DNA from: Streptomyces sp. NBC_00443 | GTDB taxonomy: Bacteria; Actinomycetota; Actinomycetes; Streptomycetales; Streptomycetaceae | Assembly: GCF_036014175.1 (NCBI RefSeq) | Contig: NZ_CP107917.1 | Span: 7,254,001 to 7,318,000 of the forward strand | Direction of reading: 5' to 3' | Length of the DNA: 64,000 nucleotides | Shown: in pieces, positions 8,267 to 15,845 of the stretch | Numbering within the stretch: the stretch's first letter is position 1 | Layout: each line of letters opens with the position of its first letter | The notes under the pieces: generated by a model | Told to the model about the DNA's origin: nothing | Databases searched by the model: none | Seen by the model: only the letters and a program-made list of their open reading frames with translations | Position numbers and translations under genes: made by a program

Positions 8267-8323
8267 GTTTGAGGACCTCAAACCTCTCCTTATAATCGGA
8301 AGCTACAGTTCCCTCACAGGAGG
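8267..8323 (+). promoter_or_regulatory. Promoter of the amino-acid ABC operon with palindromic operator and strong RBS
   Basis: A consensus -10 TATAAT (8291-8296) stands 16 bp after TTGAGG (8269-8274). The -35 lies inside the palindrome GTTTGAGG-A-CCTCAAAC (8267-8283). AGGAGG (8318-8323) precedes GTG 8330. Overlap of the -35 box by a symmetrical site suggests repressor control; the regulator is not identifiable here. Confidence 0.75.
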
Positions 8324-8329
8324 CTCCCC

Positions 8330-9178
8330 GTGAAGACGACCTTCGGGCGCCGGACCCGCATTCTGGCCGCCACCACCGCGACGGCCGGGCTGGTGCTCGT
8401 GGCCGGCTGCTCCTCCGACGACAGCGGCGGCAGTGGTACGAAGACGGCCGCCGGCGGTGTCGAAGTCGTCAAGGCGGGCCAGCTCACCACCTGCACCCAC
8501 CTGCCGTACCCGCCCTTCCAGTCGGAGATCGACGGCAAGGTGCAGGGCTTCGACGTCGCCCTCATCGACCTGGTCGCGGACGACCTGGGCGTGAAGCAGA
8601 CGATCGTGGACCAGCCCTTCGAGAACTTCAAGACGGGTGGCTCCCTCAACGCCGGCAGCTGCGACCTCGCCGCCGCCGGCATGACGATCACCGAGGAGCG
8701 CAAGAAGAACGTCGACTTCTCGGACCCGTACTTCGAGGCCACCCAGGCCGTCCTCGTCGACAAGAAGAGCGGCATCTCCTCCTTCGCGGACCTCAAGGGC
8801 AAGAAGGTCGGCGCCCAGGCGCAGACGACCGGCGAGGACTACGCCAAGAGCAAGGGCCTGGACCCCGTCTCCTTCGAGTCCTCCGACGCCGTCATCAACG
8901 GCCTGCGCACCGGCCAGGTCGAAGCGGTCGTCATCGACTACCCGGTCGTCCAGGGCTGGCTGAAGGACAAGGCCAACGCCGCCGCCTTCGAGGTCGCCGA
9001 GCAGATCAACACCGGTGAGCAGTACGGCTTCACGGTGAAGAAGGGCAACGCCAAGCTCCGCGAGGCCATCAACAAGGCCATCGCGGACGCCAAGGCCGAC
9101 GGCACGTACAAGAAGCTGTACGAGCAGTGGATCGGCCCGTACGACGAGTCCGCCGCCTCTGCCTCGCCCGCCGCCTGA
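8330..9178 (+). CDS. ABC transporter substrate-binding lipoprotein, polar amino acid type
   Basis: A 282-residue solute-binding protein of the SBP_bac_3 (glutamate/glutamine/polar amino acid) family. The signal peptide ends in lipobox LVAGC, so the mature protein is lipid-anchored at Cys27. The conserved block CDLAAAGMTITEERKKNVDF is the family's amino-acid-binding signature. It is the first gene of a three-gene transporter operon and starts at GTG 8330 with AGGAGG six bases upstream. Glutamate/glutamine-type substrates are most likely by family. Confidence 0.95.
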   Translation: MKTTFGRRTRILAATTATAGLVLVAGCSSDDSGGSGTKTAAGGVEVVKAGQLTTCTHLPYPPFQSEIDGKVQGFDVALIDLVADDLGVKQTIVDQPFENFKTGGSLNAGSCDLAAAGMTITEERKKNVDFSDPYFEATQAVLVDKKSGISSFADLKGKKVGAQAQTTGEDYAKSKGLDPVSFESSDAVINGLRTGQVEAVVIDYPVVQGWLKDKANAAAFEVAEQINTGEQYGFTVKKGNAKLREAINKAIADAKADGTYKKLYEQWIGPYDESAASASPAA

Positions 9179-9182
9179 CCCC

Positions 9183-10025
9183 ATGGCCGACACAGACGTA
9201 CAACTGCAGCCGAAGCAGCCCAGGAAGAAGGGCCTGACCCGGCGTCAGAAGCGCAGCCTGTCACGCGGCATCCAGTACGTCGTCTTCGTCGCGGCCGTGA
9301 TCGCCTTCGCGGTCGCGGCCGACTGGGGGCGGCTGCAGAACCAGTTCGCGCAGGGCGACATCGCCGAGCAGATGTTCCCGGACGTCATCACGCTCGCGCT
9401 GAAGAACACCGTGCTCTACACCCTGTCCGGCTTCGTCGTCGGACTGGTCCTCGGCATGGTGATCGCGCTGATGCGGCTGTCGTCCGTGGGGCCGTACCGC
9501 TGGCTCGCCGGGATCTACATCGAGATCTTCCGCGGGCTGCCCGCCCTGCTGATCTTCATCTTCATCGGTGTCGCCGTGCCGCTGGCCTTCCCCGGCACGG
9601 AGATCCCGGGCGGCACCTACGGCAAGGTCGCGCTCGCGCTCGGCCTGGTGGCGGCCGCCTACATGGCGGAGACGATCCGCGCGGGCATCCAGGCGGTGCC
9701 CAAGGGGCAGCTGGAGGCGGCGCGCTCGCTCGGCTTCTCGCCCGCCCGCGCCATGATCTCGATCATCATCCCGCAGGCCTTCCGGATCATCCTCCCGCCG
9801 CTGACCAACGAACTCGTCCTGCTCTTCAAGGACTCCTCGCTGGTGCTGTTCCTCGGGGTGACGCTGGAGGAGCGGGAACTGTCCAAGTTCGGCCGTGACC
9901 TGGCCAGCCAGACCGCCAACTCCACGCCGATCCTGGTCGCGGGCCTGTGCTACCTGCTGGTCACGATCCCGCTCGGCTTCGTCGTACGCCGCATGGAGGC
10001 GAAGGCCCAGGAGGCCGTGAAATGA
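9183..10025 (+). CDS. Amino-acid ABC transporter permease
   Basis: A 280-residue HisM/GlnP-family inner-membrane permease with five or more hydrophobic segments. The cytoplasmic EAA loop is visible in QLEAARSLGFSPARAMISII. The basic N-terminus (KQPRKKGLTRRQKR) is cytosolic. Only one permease is encoded, so it probably works as a homodimer. It starts 4 bp after the binding-protein stop and overlaps the ATPase gene by ATGA. Confidence 0.95.
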   Translation: MADTDVQLQPKQPRKKGLTRRQKRSLSRGIQYVVFVAAVIAFAVAADWGRLQNQFAQGDIAEQMFPDVITLALKNTVLYTLSGFVVGLVLGMVIALMRLSSVGPYRWLAGIYIEIFRGLPALLIFIFIGVAVPLAFPGTEIPGGTYGKVALALGLVAAAYMAETIRAGIQAVPKGQLEAARSLGFSPARAMISIIIPQAFRIILPPLTNELVLLFKDSSLVLFLGVTLEERELSKFGRDLASQTANSTPILVAGLCYLLVTIPLGFVVRRMEAKAQEAVK

Positions 10026-10831
10026 GCGAGAGCCTTTCCAAGGCCGGCCCGGAGATCGAAGTCCGCGGCCTGCACAAGTCCTTCGGCGACAACGAGGTGC
10101 TGCGCGGCATCGACCTGGAGATCAACCAGGGCGAGGTCGTGTGCGTCATCGGCCCGTCCGGCTCGGGCAAGTCGACGCTCCTGCGCTGTGTGAACCTGCT
10201 GGAAGAGCCCACCAAGGGCCAGGTCTTCGTCGGCGGCGCCGAGCTCACCGACGAAGACGTCGACATCGACGCCGTACGCCGCCGGATCGGCATGGTCTTC
10301 CAGCAGTTCAACCTGTTCCCGCACCTCACGGTGACCGAGAACCTCACGCTGCCGCAGCGCCGGGTTCTCAAGCGGGGCAAGGCCGCGGCCGCGAAGGTCG
10401 CCGCCGAGAACCTGGAGCGGGTCGGCCTGTCGGAGAAGGCGACGGCGTACCCGTCCTCCCTCTCCGGCGGCCAGCAGCAGCGCGTCGCCATCGCCCGCGC
10501 CCTCGCGATGGGCCCCGCGGTGATGCTGTTCGACGAGCCGACGTCGGCGCTGGACCCGGAGCTGGTGGGGGATGTCCTCGCGGTCATGCGCATGCTCGCC
10601 GACGAGGGCATGACGATGATGGTCGTCACCCACGAGATGACCTTCGCGCGCGAGGTCGCCGACCGGGTCGTCTTCATGGACGGCGGAGTGATCGTCGAGG
10701 ACGGCACCCCCGACCAGGTCATCGGCAACCCGCAGCACGAACGCACCCGCCACTTCCTGTCCCGCCTCCTCGACCCGGCGATGGCCGAGGTGGAGGAGGA
10801 GACCTCGGACCAGGTGGGCAAGAACGACTAG
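10022..10831 (+). CDS. Amino-acid ABC transporter ATP-binding protein
   Basis: A 269-residue GlnQ/HisP-type ATPase. Walker A is GPSGSGKST, the signature is LSGGQQQRVAIARA, and Walker B is VMLFDEPTSALDPE, followed by the H-loop VVTHEM. The open frame extends further 5', but ATG 10022 overlaps the permease stop (ATGA) and begins at the natural N-terminus MSESLSKAG. It powers uptake by the adjacent permease and binding protein. Confidence 0.96.
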   Translation: MSESLSKAGPEIEVRGLHKSFGDNEVLRGIDLEINQGEVVCVIGPSGSGKSTLLRCVNLLEEPTKGQVFVGGAELTDEDVDIDAVRRRIGMVFQQFNLFPHLTVTENLTLPQRRVLKRGKAAAAKVAAENLERVGLSEKATAYPSSLSGGQQQRVAIARALAMGPAVMLFDEPTSALDPELVGDVLAVMRMLADEGMTMMVVTHEMTFAREVADRVVFMDGGVIVEDGTPDQVIGNPQHERTRHFLSRLLDPAMAEVEEETSDQVGKND

Positions 10832-10852
10832 CCGGTCACTAAGGTGCGGTGC

Positions 10853-11947
10853 ATGAGCGATCGCGGGGTTGTGCTGCACCTGAAGGGCCGGGTCCTCGTC
10901 GGACCGGACGACGTCCGGGACGAGCTGTGGGTCGTCGACGGCCGGATCTCCTACGACCGTCCCGTGGGCGCGCGCGACGTACGGACCGTCGAGGGCTGGG
11001 CCCTGCCCGGCCTGGTCGACGCGCACTGCCATGTGGGCCTCGGCGCGCACGGCCCGGTCGACGACGACATCGCGGAGAAGCAGGCACTGACCGACCGCGA
11101 GACGGGCACCCTGCTGATCCGCGACGCCGGTTCGCCCTCCGACACCCGCTGGATCGACGACCGCGAGGACCTACCGAAGATCATCCGGGCCGGCCGGCAC
11201 ATCGCCCGCACCCGCCGCTACATCCGCGGCTACGCCCACGAGATCGAGCCGGAGGACCTGGTCGCCTACGTCGCCCAGGAGGCCCGGCGCGGCGACGGCT
11301 GGGTCAAGCTGGTCGGCGACTGGATCGACCGCGACCTCGGGGACCTCGCGCCCACCTGGCCGCGCGAGGCGGTCGAGGCGGGCATCGCGGAGGCACACCG
11401 GCTGGGCGCCCGCGTGACGGCGCACTGCTTCGCCGAGTCCTCGCTGCGCGACCTGGTCGAGTCGGGCATCGACTGCATCGAGCACGCCACGGGTCTCACG
11501 GAGGACCTGATCCCCCTGTTCGCCGAGCGCGGGGTGGCGATCGTCCCCACCCTGGTGAACATCGCGACCTTCCCGAAGCTGGCCGACGGCGGTGAGTCCA
11601 GGTACCCCCGCTGGTCGGCCCACATGCGCCGGCTCCACGAACGCCGCTACGACACGGTCCGCTCCGCCTACGACGCGGGCATCCCCGTCTTCGTCGGCAC
11701 GGACGCGGGCGGCACGCTGCCGCACGGCCTGGTGGCCGCCGAGGTCGCGGAACTCGTCACCGCCGGCATCCCCGCGGTCGAGGCCCTCGCGGCGACCACC
11801 TGGTCGGCCCGCACCTGGCTCGGCCGCCCGGGCCTGGAGGAGGGCGCGGCGGCGGACCTCGTCGTCTACGAATCCGACCCGCGGGCCGACGTACGCGTGT
11901 TGGCGGCGCCGCGGCGGATCGTGCTGAACGGGCACGTCGTCGGTTAG
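10853..11947 (+). CDS. Amidohydrolase family protein (imidazolonepropionase-like)
   Basis: A 364-residue TIM-barrel metal-dependent hydrolase. The metal motif HxH appears in VDAHCHVGLG, and further ligands are likely in TAHCFAES, CIEHATG and FVGTDAGG. Start ATG 10853 is chosen because AAGG lies 8 nt upstream; an in-frame GTG at 10844 is possible. It follows the ABC transporter by 21 bp, so it may act on the imported compound or its product. Substrate unknown. Confidence 0.88.
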   Translation: MSDRGVVLHLKGRVLVGPDDVRDELWVVDGRISYDRPVGARDVRTVEGWALPGLVDAHCHVGLGAHGPVDDDIAEKQALTDRETGTLLIRDAGSPSDTRWIDDREDLPKIIRAGRHIARTRRYIRGYAHEIEPEDLVAYVAQEARRGDGWVKLVGDWIDRDLGDLAPTWPREAVEAGIAEAHRLGARVTAHCFAESSLRDLVESGIDCIEHATGLTEDLIPLFAERGVAIVPTLVNIATFPKLADGGESRYPRWSAHMRRLHERRYDTVRSAYDAGIPVFVGTDAGGTLPHGLVAAEVAELVTAGIPAVEALAATTWSARTWLGRPGLEEGAAADLVVYESDPRADVRVLAAPRRIVLNGHVVG

Positions 11948-12257
11948 CCGCCGGCCCGTTCCGCGAAGACCTGCAGGGCGACTTGAAGGGTCCTCGCGTC
12001 GTGCCCCCTGTTGACGCAGCGTAACCGCAGGTCGCTCCGTGCCGTCGCGCACTCCGTCCCCCGCACCGGCGCGTCAACGTGCGCGCTCGCACAGAAGGGG
12101 GTACGGGGGTGACTTCGAGGAACATCCGTGCCCAGGGAATCGAAAGCATTCACGGGAGAGTCACGTTGGAGTGAAGTCCTGGCGGATTGCTGACTCTTCA
12201 CTCTCAGTACGCAATTCTTGCCGGGTCCCGAGCAAGTCCTCTCTGGGGGTCCCCACC
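11948..12257 (+). other. Upstream region of the LAETG protein gene, with a long hairpin
   Basis: 310 bp without a credible gene. GAGTGAAG (12169-12176) and CTTCACTC (12196-12203) form a perfect 8-bp inverted repeat with a 19-nt loop, about 55 nt before the TTG start. It probably holds the promoter and 5' leader of the secreted protein. I see no clear terminator for the upstream amidohydrolase gene. Confidence 0.45.
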
Positions 12258-13163
12258 TTGAACGGCAAGAACTTCCGCCTGCCCGCACGCCGTCTCGCCA
12301 CCGTCGCGACGGCCACCGCCCTGACCGCCGGTCCCGTGGTCCTGGCCGCGGGCCCCGCGCACGCGACCGGCGACGAGGGCCGCGCGAGCGCCGTCGTGCT
12401 CCGTACGGGGCTCGACGTCTCTCTGCTCAACAAGACCGTGAACGTCCCGCTCGCGGTCTCGCTCAACGAGGTACAGGCGCCGCAGAGCGCCGAGAAGGAA
12501 ACGCTGACGGCCGAGCTGAACGGCGTGGACGGCGGAAAGCCGTTCAGCGTGCTGAGCGCCGAGGTCGCCTCGTCGAAGGCCACGGTCGAGGGCGGCAAGG
12601 CCGAGGGGTACACCAACCTCGCCCACGCCAAGGTCCACGTCCCCGGTCTGCCGCTGCTCTCGCTGATCGAGGTCGGCCAGGTCACCTCCAAGGCGACCTG
12701 CGAGGCAGGCAAGAAGCCGACGGCCTCGTCCAACCTGCTGGGCGACGTCACCGTGCTGGGCAAGAAGATCACGCTGACCGCCGGCGGCACCACGAACGTC
12801 CAGGTACCGGGCGTCGGTGACGTGCGGCTGGACTACTCCAAGACGGAGAACACCTCGGACACGGCCGCCGCCACCGCCCTCGAACTCAAGGTGTCCGTCA
12901 ACCCGTTGAAGCTGAACGTCGCCGAGGTGGAGGGCACTCTGACCCTGGCCAAGGCCACCTGCGAGACCCCGGCCGCGCCCGAGGAGGAGGCCGCCCCGAG
13001 CACCGAGCCGGCCGGCGACGTGAAGCCCCAGGGCGAGGCCGCCGACGAGGGCCTCGCCGAGACCGGCGGCAACTCCATGACCCCGTACATCGCGGGCGGC
13101 GCGGTCGCGCTCCTCGTCGCGGGCGGGGGAGCGGTGGCGCTGGCGCGGCGCGGCCGGAGCTGA
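12258..13163 (+). CDS. SCO1860-family secreted protein with LAETG sortase-type anchor
   Basis: About 301 residues. The signal peptide (LPARRLATVATATALTAGPV) ends with cleavage after GPAHA. The body contains two similar halves rich in Thr/Val beta-strand patterns, each with one Cys-containing segment (KATCEAG, KATCETP). A Pro/Glu-rich stalk leads to LAETGGNS, a membrane helix and the RRGRS tail. LAETG is the streptomycete class E sortase-type signal. TTG 12258 is chosen because the signal peptide begins there, although TTG is rare; GGGGGT lies 7 nt upstream. Function unknown; no sortase gene is adjacent. Confidence 0.88.
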   Translation: MNGKNFRLPARRLATVATATALTAGPVVLAAGPAHATGDEGRASAVVLRTGLDVSLLNKTVNVPLAVSLNEVQAPQSAEKETLTAELNGVDGGKPFSVLSAEVASSKATVEGGKAEGYTNLAHAKVHVPGLPLLSLIEVGQVTSKATCEAGKKPTASSNLLGDVTVLGKKITLTAGGTTNVQVPGVGDVRLDYSKTENTSDTAAATALELKVSVNPLKLNVAEVEGTLTLAKATCETPAAPEEEAAPSTEPAGDVKPQGEAADEGLAETGGNSMTPYIAGGAVALLVAGGGAVALARRGRS

Positions 13164-13198
13164 CCGGGTACGGCACGCTGGAGCGGGTGCCGACCCGG
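13164..13198. terminator. Hairpin between convergent LAETG gene and cobC
   Basis: CCGGGT-A-CGGCAC (13164-13176) pairs with GTGCCG-ACCCGG (13187-13198) with a single bulge. It fills the space between the two stop codons and fits a bidirectional terminator. Confidence 0.6.
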
Positions 13199-13199
13199 C

Positions 13200-14273
13200 T
13201 CAGCCCCGCGCGAGAGCCATCGCCCGTTCCAGCGCCCGCAGAAAGCGGCTGACCGTCGCCCGGTCCCGCACCGCCAGCCGCAGCCACTCCTCGCCGAGCC
13301 CGGGGAAGGTGTCCCCGCGCCGGACGGCGAACCCGAGGCCGCGCAGGTGCTGCCGTACGGCGGTGGCCCTCGGCAGCCGTACGAGGACGAAGGAACCCTC
13401 GGCGGGCTCGATCACCCGGAGTCCCGCCGACGCGAACTCGCCGAGCCCGGCGACGAGATGGGCGCGATCGGCGGCGATGAGGTGAGCCGCGTGGGCCGCC
13501 TCCGCCAGCGCCTGTGGTGACACGCACGCCTCGGCGGCGGCGAGCGCGGGCGTGGAGACCGGCCACAGGGGCTGGGCGCGCTCCAACTCGGCGATGGTCT
13601 CCGGGGCGGCCAGGACATAGCCGATCCGCAGCCCGGCCAGCCCCCACGTCTTGGTGAGGCTGCGCAGCACCACCAGACCCGGCACGTCGGTCCGCCCGGC
13701 CAGCGCCTCCCGCTCGCCCGGCACCGCGTCCATGAACGCCTCGTCCACCACCAACGTCCGCCCGGGACGCGCGAGTCCGGCGACGGACGCGGCCGGGTGC
13801 AGGACCGACGTGGGGTTCGTCGGGTTGCCGATGACGACCAGGTCGGCGTCCTCGGGCACCAGAGCCGGGTCGAGGCGGAAGCCGTCCTCCTCGCGCAGCA
13901 GCACCCGGTCGACGGTGTGGCCCGCGTCCCGCAGCGCCGCCTCCGGCTCCGTGAACTGGGGATGCACTACGACCGGCCGGACCACCTTCAGTGCCCGTGC
14001 CAGCAGCACGAACGCCTCCGCCGCCCCCGCCGTCAGCCGCACCCGCTCGGCCGGCAGCCCGTGCCGCGCCGCCACCGCCGCCCGCGCGGCCCGCCCGTCG
14101 GGGTAGGCCGCGAGGGAGCCCAGCGACTCGGCGATGCGCTCGCGCAGCCAGACCGGTGGCGTGTCCGCGCGGACGTTCACGGCCAGGTCGACGAGCGCAG
14201 CGCCGTCGTCACGGACCTCGGCGTCGCCGTGGTGCCGCAGGTCGTGCCCCGGACCGGGTGTCTCAGTGGGCAT
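13200..14273 (-). CDS. cobC: CobC-like PLP aminotransferase/threonine-phosphate decarboxylase family, cobalamin biosynthesis
   Basis: A roughly 357-residue class I/II aminotransferase of the HisC/CobD(Salmonella)/Rv2231c type. GNPTNPTSVLHP and the lysine segment LRSLTKTWGLAGLRIGY bind PLP. In B12 synthesis these enzymes make the aminopropanol arm. It is the last gene of the cob operon. Starts at 14273 and 14288 are both possible; 14273 gives the shorter overlap with cbiX. Whether it decarboxylates threonine phosphate in this organism cannot be proven from sequence. Confidence 0.88.
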   Translation of the reverse strand: MPTETPGPGHDLRHHGDAEVRDDGAALVDLAVNVRADTPPVWLRERIAESLGSLAAYPDGRAARAAVAARHGLPAERVRLTAGAAEAFVLLARALKVVRPVVVHPQFTEPEAALRDAGHTVDRVLLREEDGFRLDPALVPEDADLVVIGNPTNPTSVLHPAASVAGLARPGRTLVVDEAFMDAVPGEREALAGRTDVPGLVVLRSLTKTWGLAGLRIGYVLAAPETIAELERAQPLWPVSTPALAAAEACVSPQALAEAAHAAHLIAADRAHLVAGLGEFASAGLRVIEPAEGSFVLVRLPRATAVRQHLRGLGFAVRRGDTFPGLGEEWLRLAVRDRATVSRFLRALERAMALARG

Positions 14274-15186
14274 GCGAGTGGGCGCCATGGTGATGGTGGT
14301 GGTGACCGTGGTCGTGGCCGTCGTCGTCCGGGTGGAAGTGCGGCTGCTGCGGCATGCCGACCTTGTCCTCGAAGCCGGGCAGCGCGATGCGGTACACGCA
14401 CGAGTCGCAGTTCATCCGCAGATCGCCCTTCAGGGCCTCCTCGTACCGCTCCATGACCAGATCCAGCAGCTCCGGCTCCGGACCGATGACGTCCGCGGAA
14501 CGCACCTCGATCTCTGGGTGCGCGGCCGCCCAGCCCTCCGTCTGGTGCCGCACGCGGTCCGGCAGGATGCCGGTGAAGAGGAAGTAGGGCAGTACGACGA
14601 TCTTCCGCGCGCCCAGCTTCACGCACCGGTCGAGCCCGCTCGGCACGTCCGGCGCCGCCAGCGACACGAACGCCGTCTCCACGCCCGCGTACCCGCGCCC
14701 CTCCCACAGCAGCCGCGCCGCCTTGTGCACCTCGGCGTTGGCGTCCGGGTCGGTCGAACCGCGCCCGACCAGCAGCACGGTGACGTCCCCCCGGCCCTGC
14801 GGGTCACGCCCGCCCAGCGCCTCGTCGAGCCGCCGCTCCAGCACGTTCAGCAGCGACGGATGCGGGCCCAGCGGGCGGCCGTAGGTGTACGAGATCCCGG
14901 GGTGCCGTTCCTTCTCGCGGGCGAGCGCGGCCGGGATGTCGCCCTTGGCGTGTCCGGCGGACACCAGCATCAGCGGCACGGCGGCGAAGCGGCGGACGCC
15001 CTGCTCGACCAGTTCGGTGACGGCCTCGCCCAGGGGCGGCGGGGAGAGCTCGATGAAGCCGCCCGCGACGGGCAGTTCGGGGTGGCGGCGCCCCAGCTCC
15101 CGTACGAAGTCGCGGAACGCCTCGGCTCCGGCCTCGTCCCGGGTGCCGTGACCGGCGATGAGCAGGGCGGGCGGCGGGGTGGTCAC
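14263..15186 (-). CDS. cbiX: Sirohydrochlorin chelatase (CbiX-type) with a histidine-rich C-terminal tail
   Basis: 307 residues with two chelatase halves. The N-terminal LLIAGHGTRDEAG and the central VLLVGRGSTDPDAN repeat each supply the metal-site His or equivalent. The C-terminus includes a C-x2-C pair (MNCDSCVYR) and ends in a tail with about 14 His in 30 residues (QQPHFHPDDDG, then a six-His run). It would insert Co(II) into sirohydrochlorin (early route). The His tail probably holds metal. It overlaps cobH by 4 nt. Confidence 0.93.
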   Translation of the reverse strand: MTTPPPALLIAGHGTRDEAGAEAFRDFVRELGRRHPELPVAGGFIELSPPPLGEAVTELVEQGVRRFAAVPLMLVSAGHAKGDIPAALAREKERHPGISYTYGRPLGPHPSLLNVLERRLDEALGGRDPQGRGDVTVLLVGRGSTDPDANAEVHKAARLLWEGRGYAGVETAFVSLAAPDVPSGLDRCVKLGARKIVVLPYFLFTGILPDRVRHQTEGWAAAHPEIEVRSADVIGPEPELLDLVMERYEEALKGDLRMNCDSCVYRIALPGFEDKVGMPQQPHFHPDDDGHDHGHHHHHHGAHSHAH

Positions 15187-15845
15187 GATTTCTCCTCGGA
15201 ATGCGAATCAGAATGCGAATCAGAATGCGAATCAGAATGGGGATCGGAATGGGGATCGGGGTGCGGAACAGGGTGCGAAAGGGGGTGGTACAGCAGGGCG
15301 TTGAGCGCGGCAGAGGCGACCGCCGAACCGCCCTTCTCGGACACGTTGCTCACGGCAGGAAGCCCGCTCTCGCGCAACGCGGCCTTGGACTCGACCGCGC
15401 CGACGAAGCCGACGGGCAGCCCGATGACGAGCGCCGGGGCGGCGTCCAGGGTCAGCAGCTCCTCCAGCGCGGTCGGCGCGTTGCCGATCACCCAGAGCGC
15501 GCCGGGGCCGACCTGCTCGTACGCCAGCCGGATGGCATGCGCCGAACGCGTCAGCCCGGGACCGGCCACCGCGTCCCTGAGCTGGCAGACGGTCTCCCGC
15601 CGGGTGATCCCGGCCGCCACCATCTCGACGTCCACGACGACGGGCGCCCCGGCATGCAGCGCGGCATGCGCCTTCTCCAGCTCGCCCTCCTCCATGACGA
15701 GATCGCTCGCGTAGTCGAGGTCGGCGGCGGAGTGGATGACCCGCTCCACCACGGCCCGGGTCAGCGGCGGGAAGTGCGAGGTGTCCAGCCGGGCGCGCAG
15801 CCGCCGGTAGGACTCCTCCTCGATCGGATGGACGACGCGGTTCAC
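15183..15845 (-). CDS. cobH: Precorrin-8X methylmutase (CobH/CbiC) with a His-Ser-Asp repeat tail
   Basis: 220 residues. The body (about 1-190) has the methylmutase blocks VVHPIEEESYRRL near the N-terminus and VIGNAPTALEELL and GLPVGFVGAVESK near the C-terminus. It converts precorrin-8X to hydrogenobyrinate. GTG 15845 overlaps the upstream stop as GTGA. After residue 190 the protein runs into a periodic tail of H-S-D-S and H-P-D-P units encoded by 12-bp tandem repeats. The tail is not needed for the fold and is unusual; metal binding is possible. Confidence 0.92.
   Translation of the reverse strand: MNRVVHPIEEESYRRLRARLDTSHFPPLTRAVVERVIHSAADLDYASDLVMEEGELEKAHAALHAGAPVVVDVEMVAAGITRRETVCQLRDAVAGPGLTRSAHAIRLAYEQVGPGALWVIGNAPTALEELLTLDAAPALVIGLPVGFVGAVESKAALRESGLPAVSNVSEKGGSAVASAALNALLYHPLSHPVPHPDPHSDPHSDSHSDSHSDSHSEEKS
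15199..15282 (-). repeat. 12-bp tandem repeat inside the 3' end of cobH
   Basis: Seven degenerate 12-bp units. Three are identical GAATGCGAATCA (15199-15234), two are GAATGGGGATCG (15235-15258), then two more divergent units follow. Each codes for four residues (H-S-D-S type). Such arrays expand and contract by slippage without shifting frame. Confidence 0.85.

Noticed and set aside
15199..15282. The 12-bp array as a possible CRISPR or iteron set
   Set aside because: Units are contiguous without spacers, are within the cobH frame and encode a regular peptide, so it is a coding tandem repeat.
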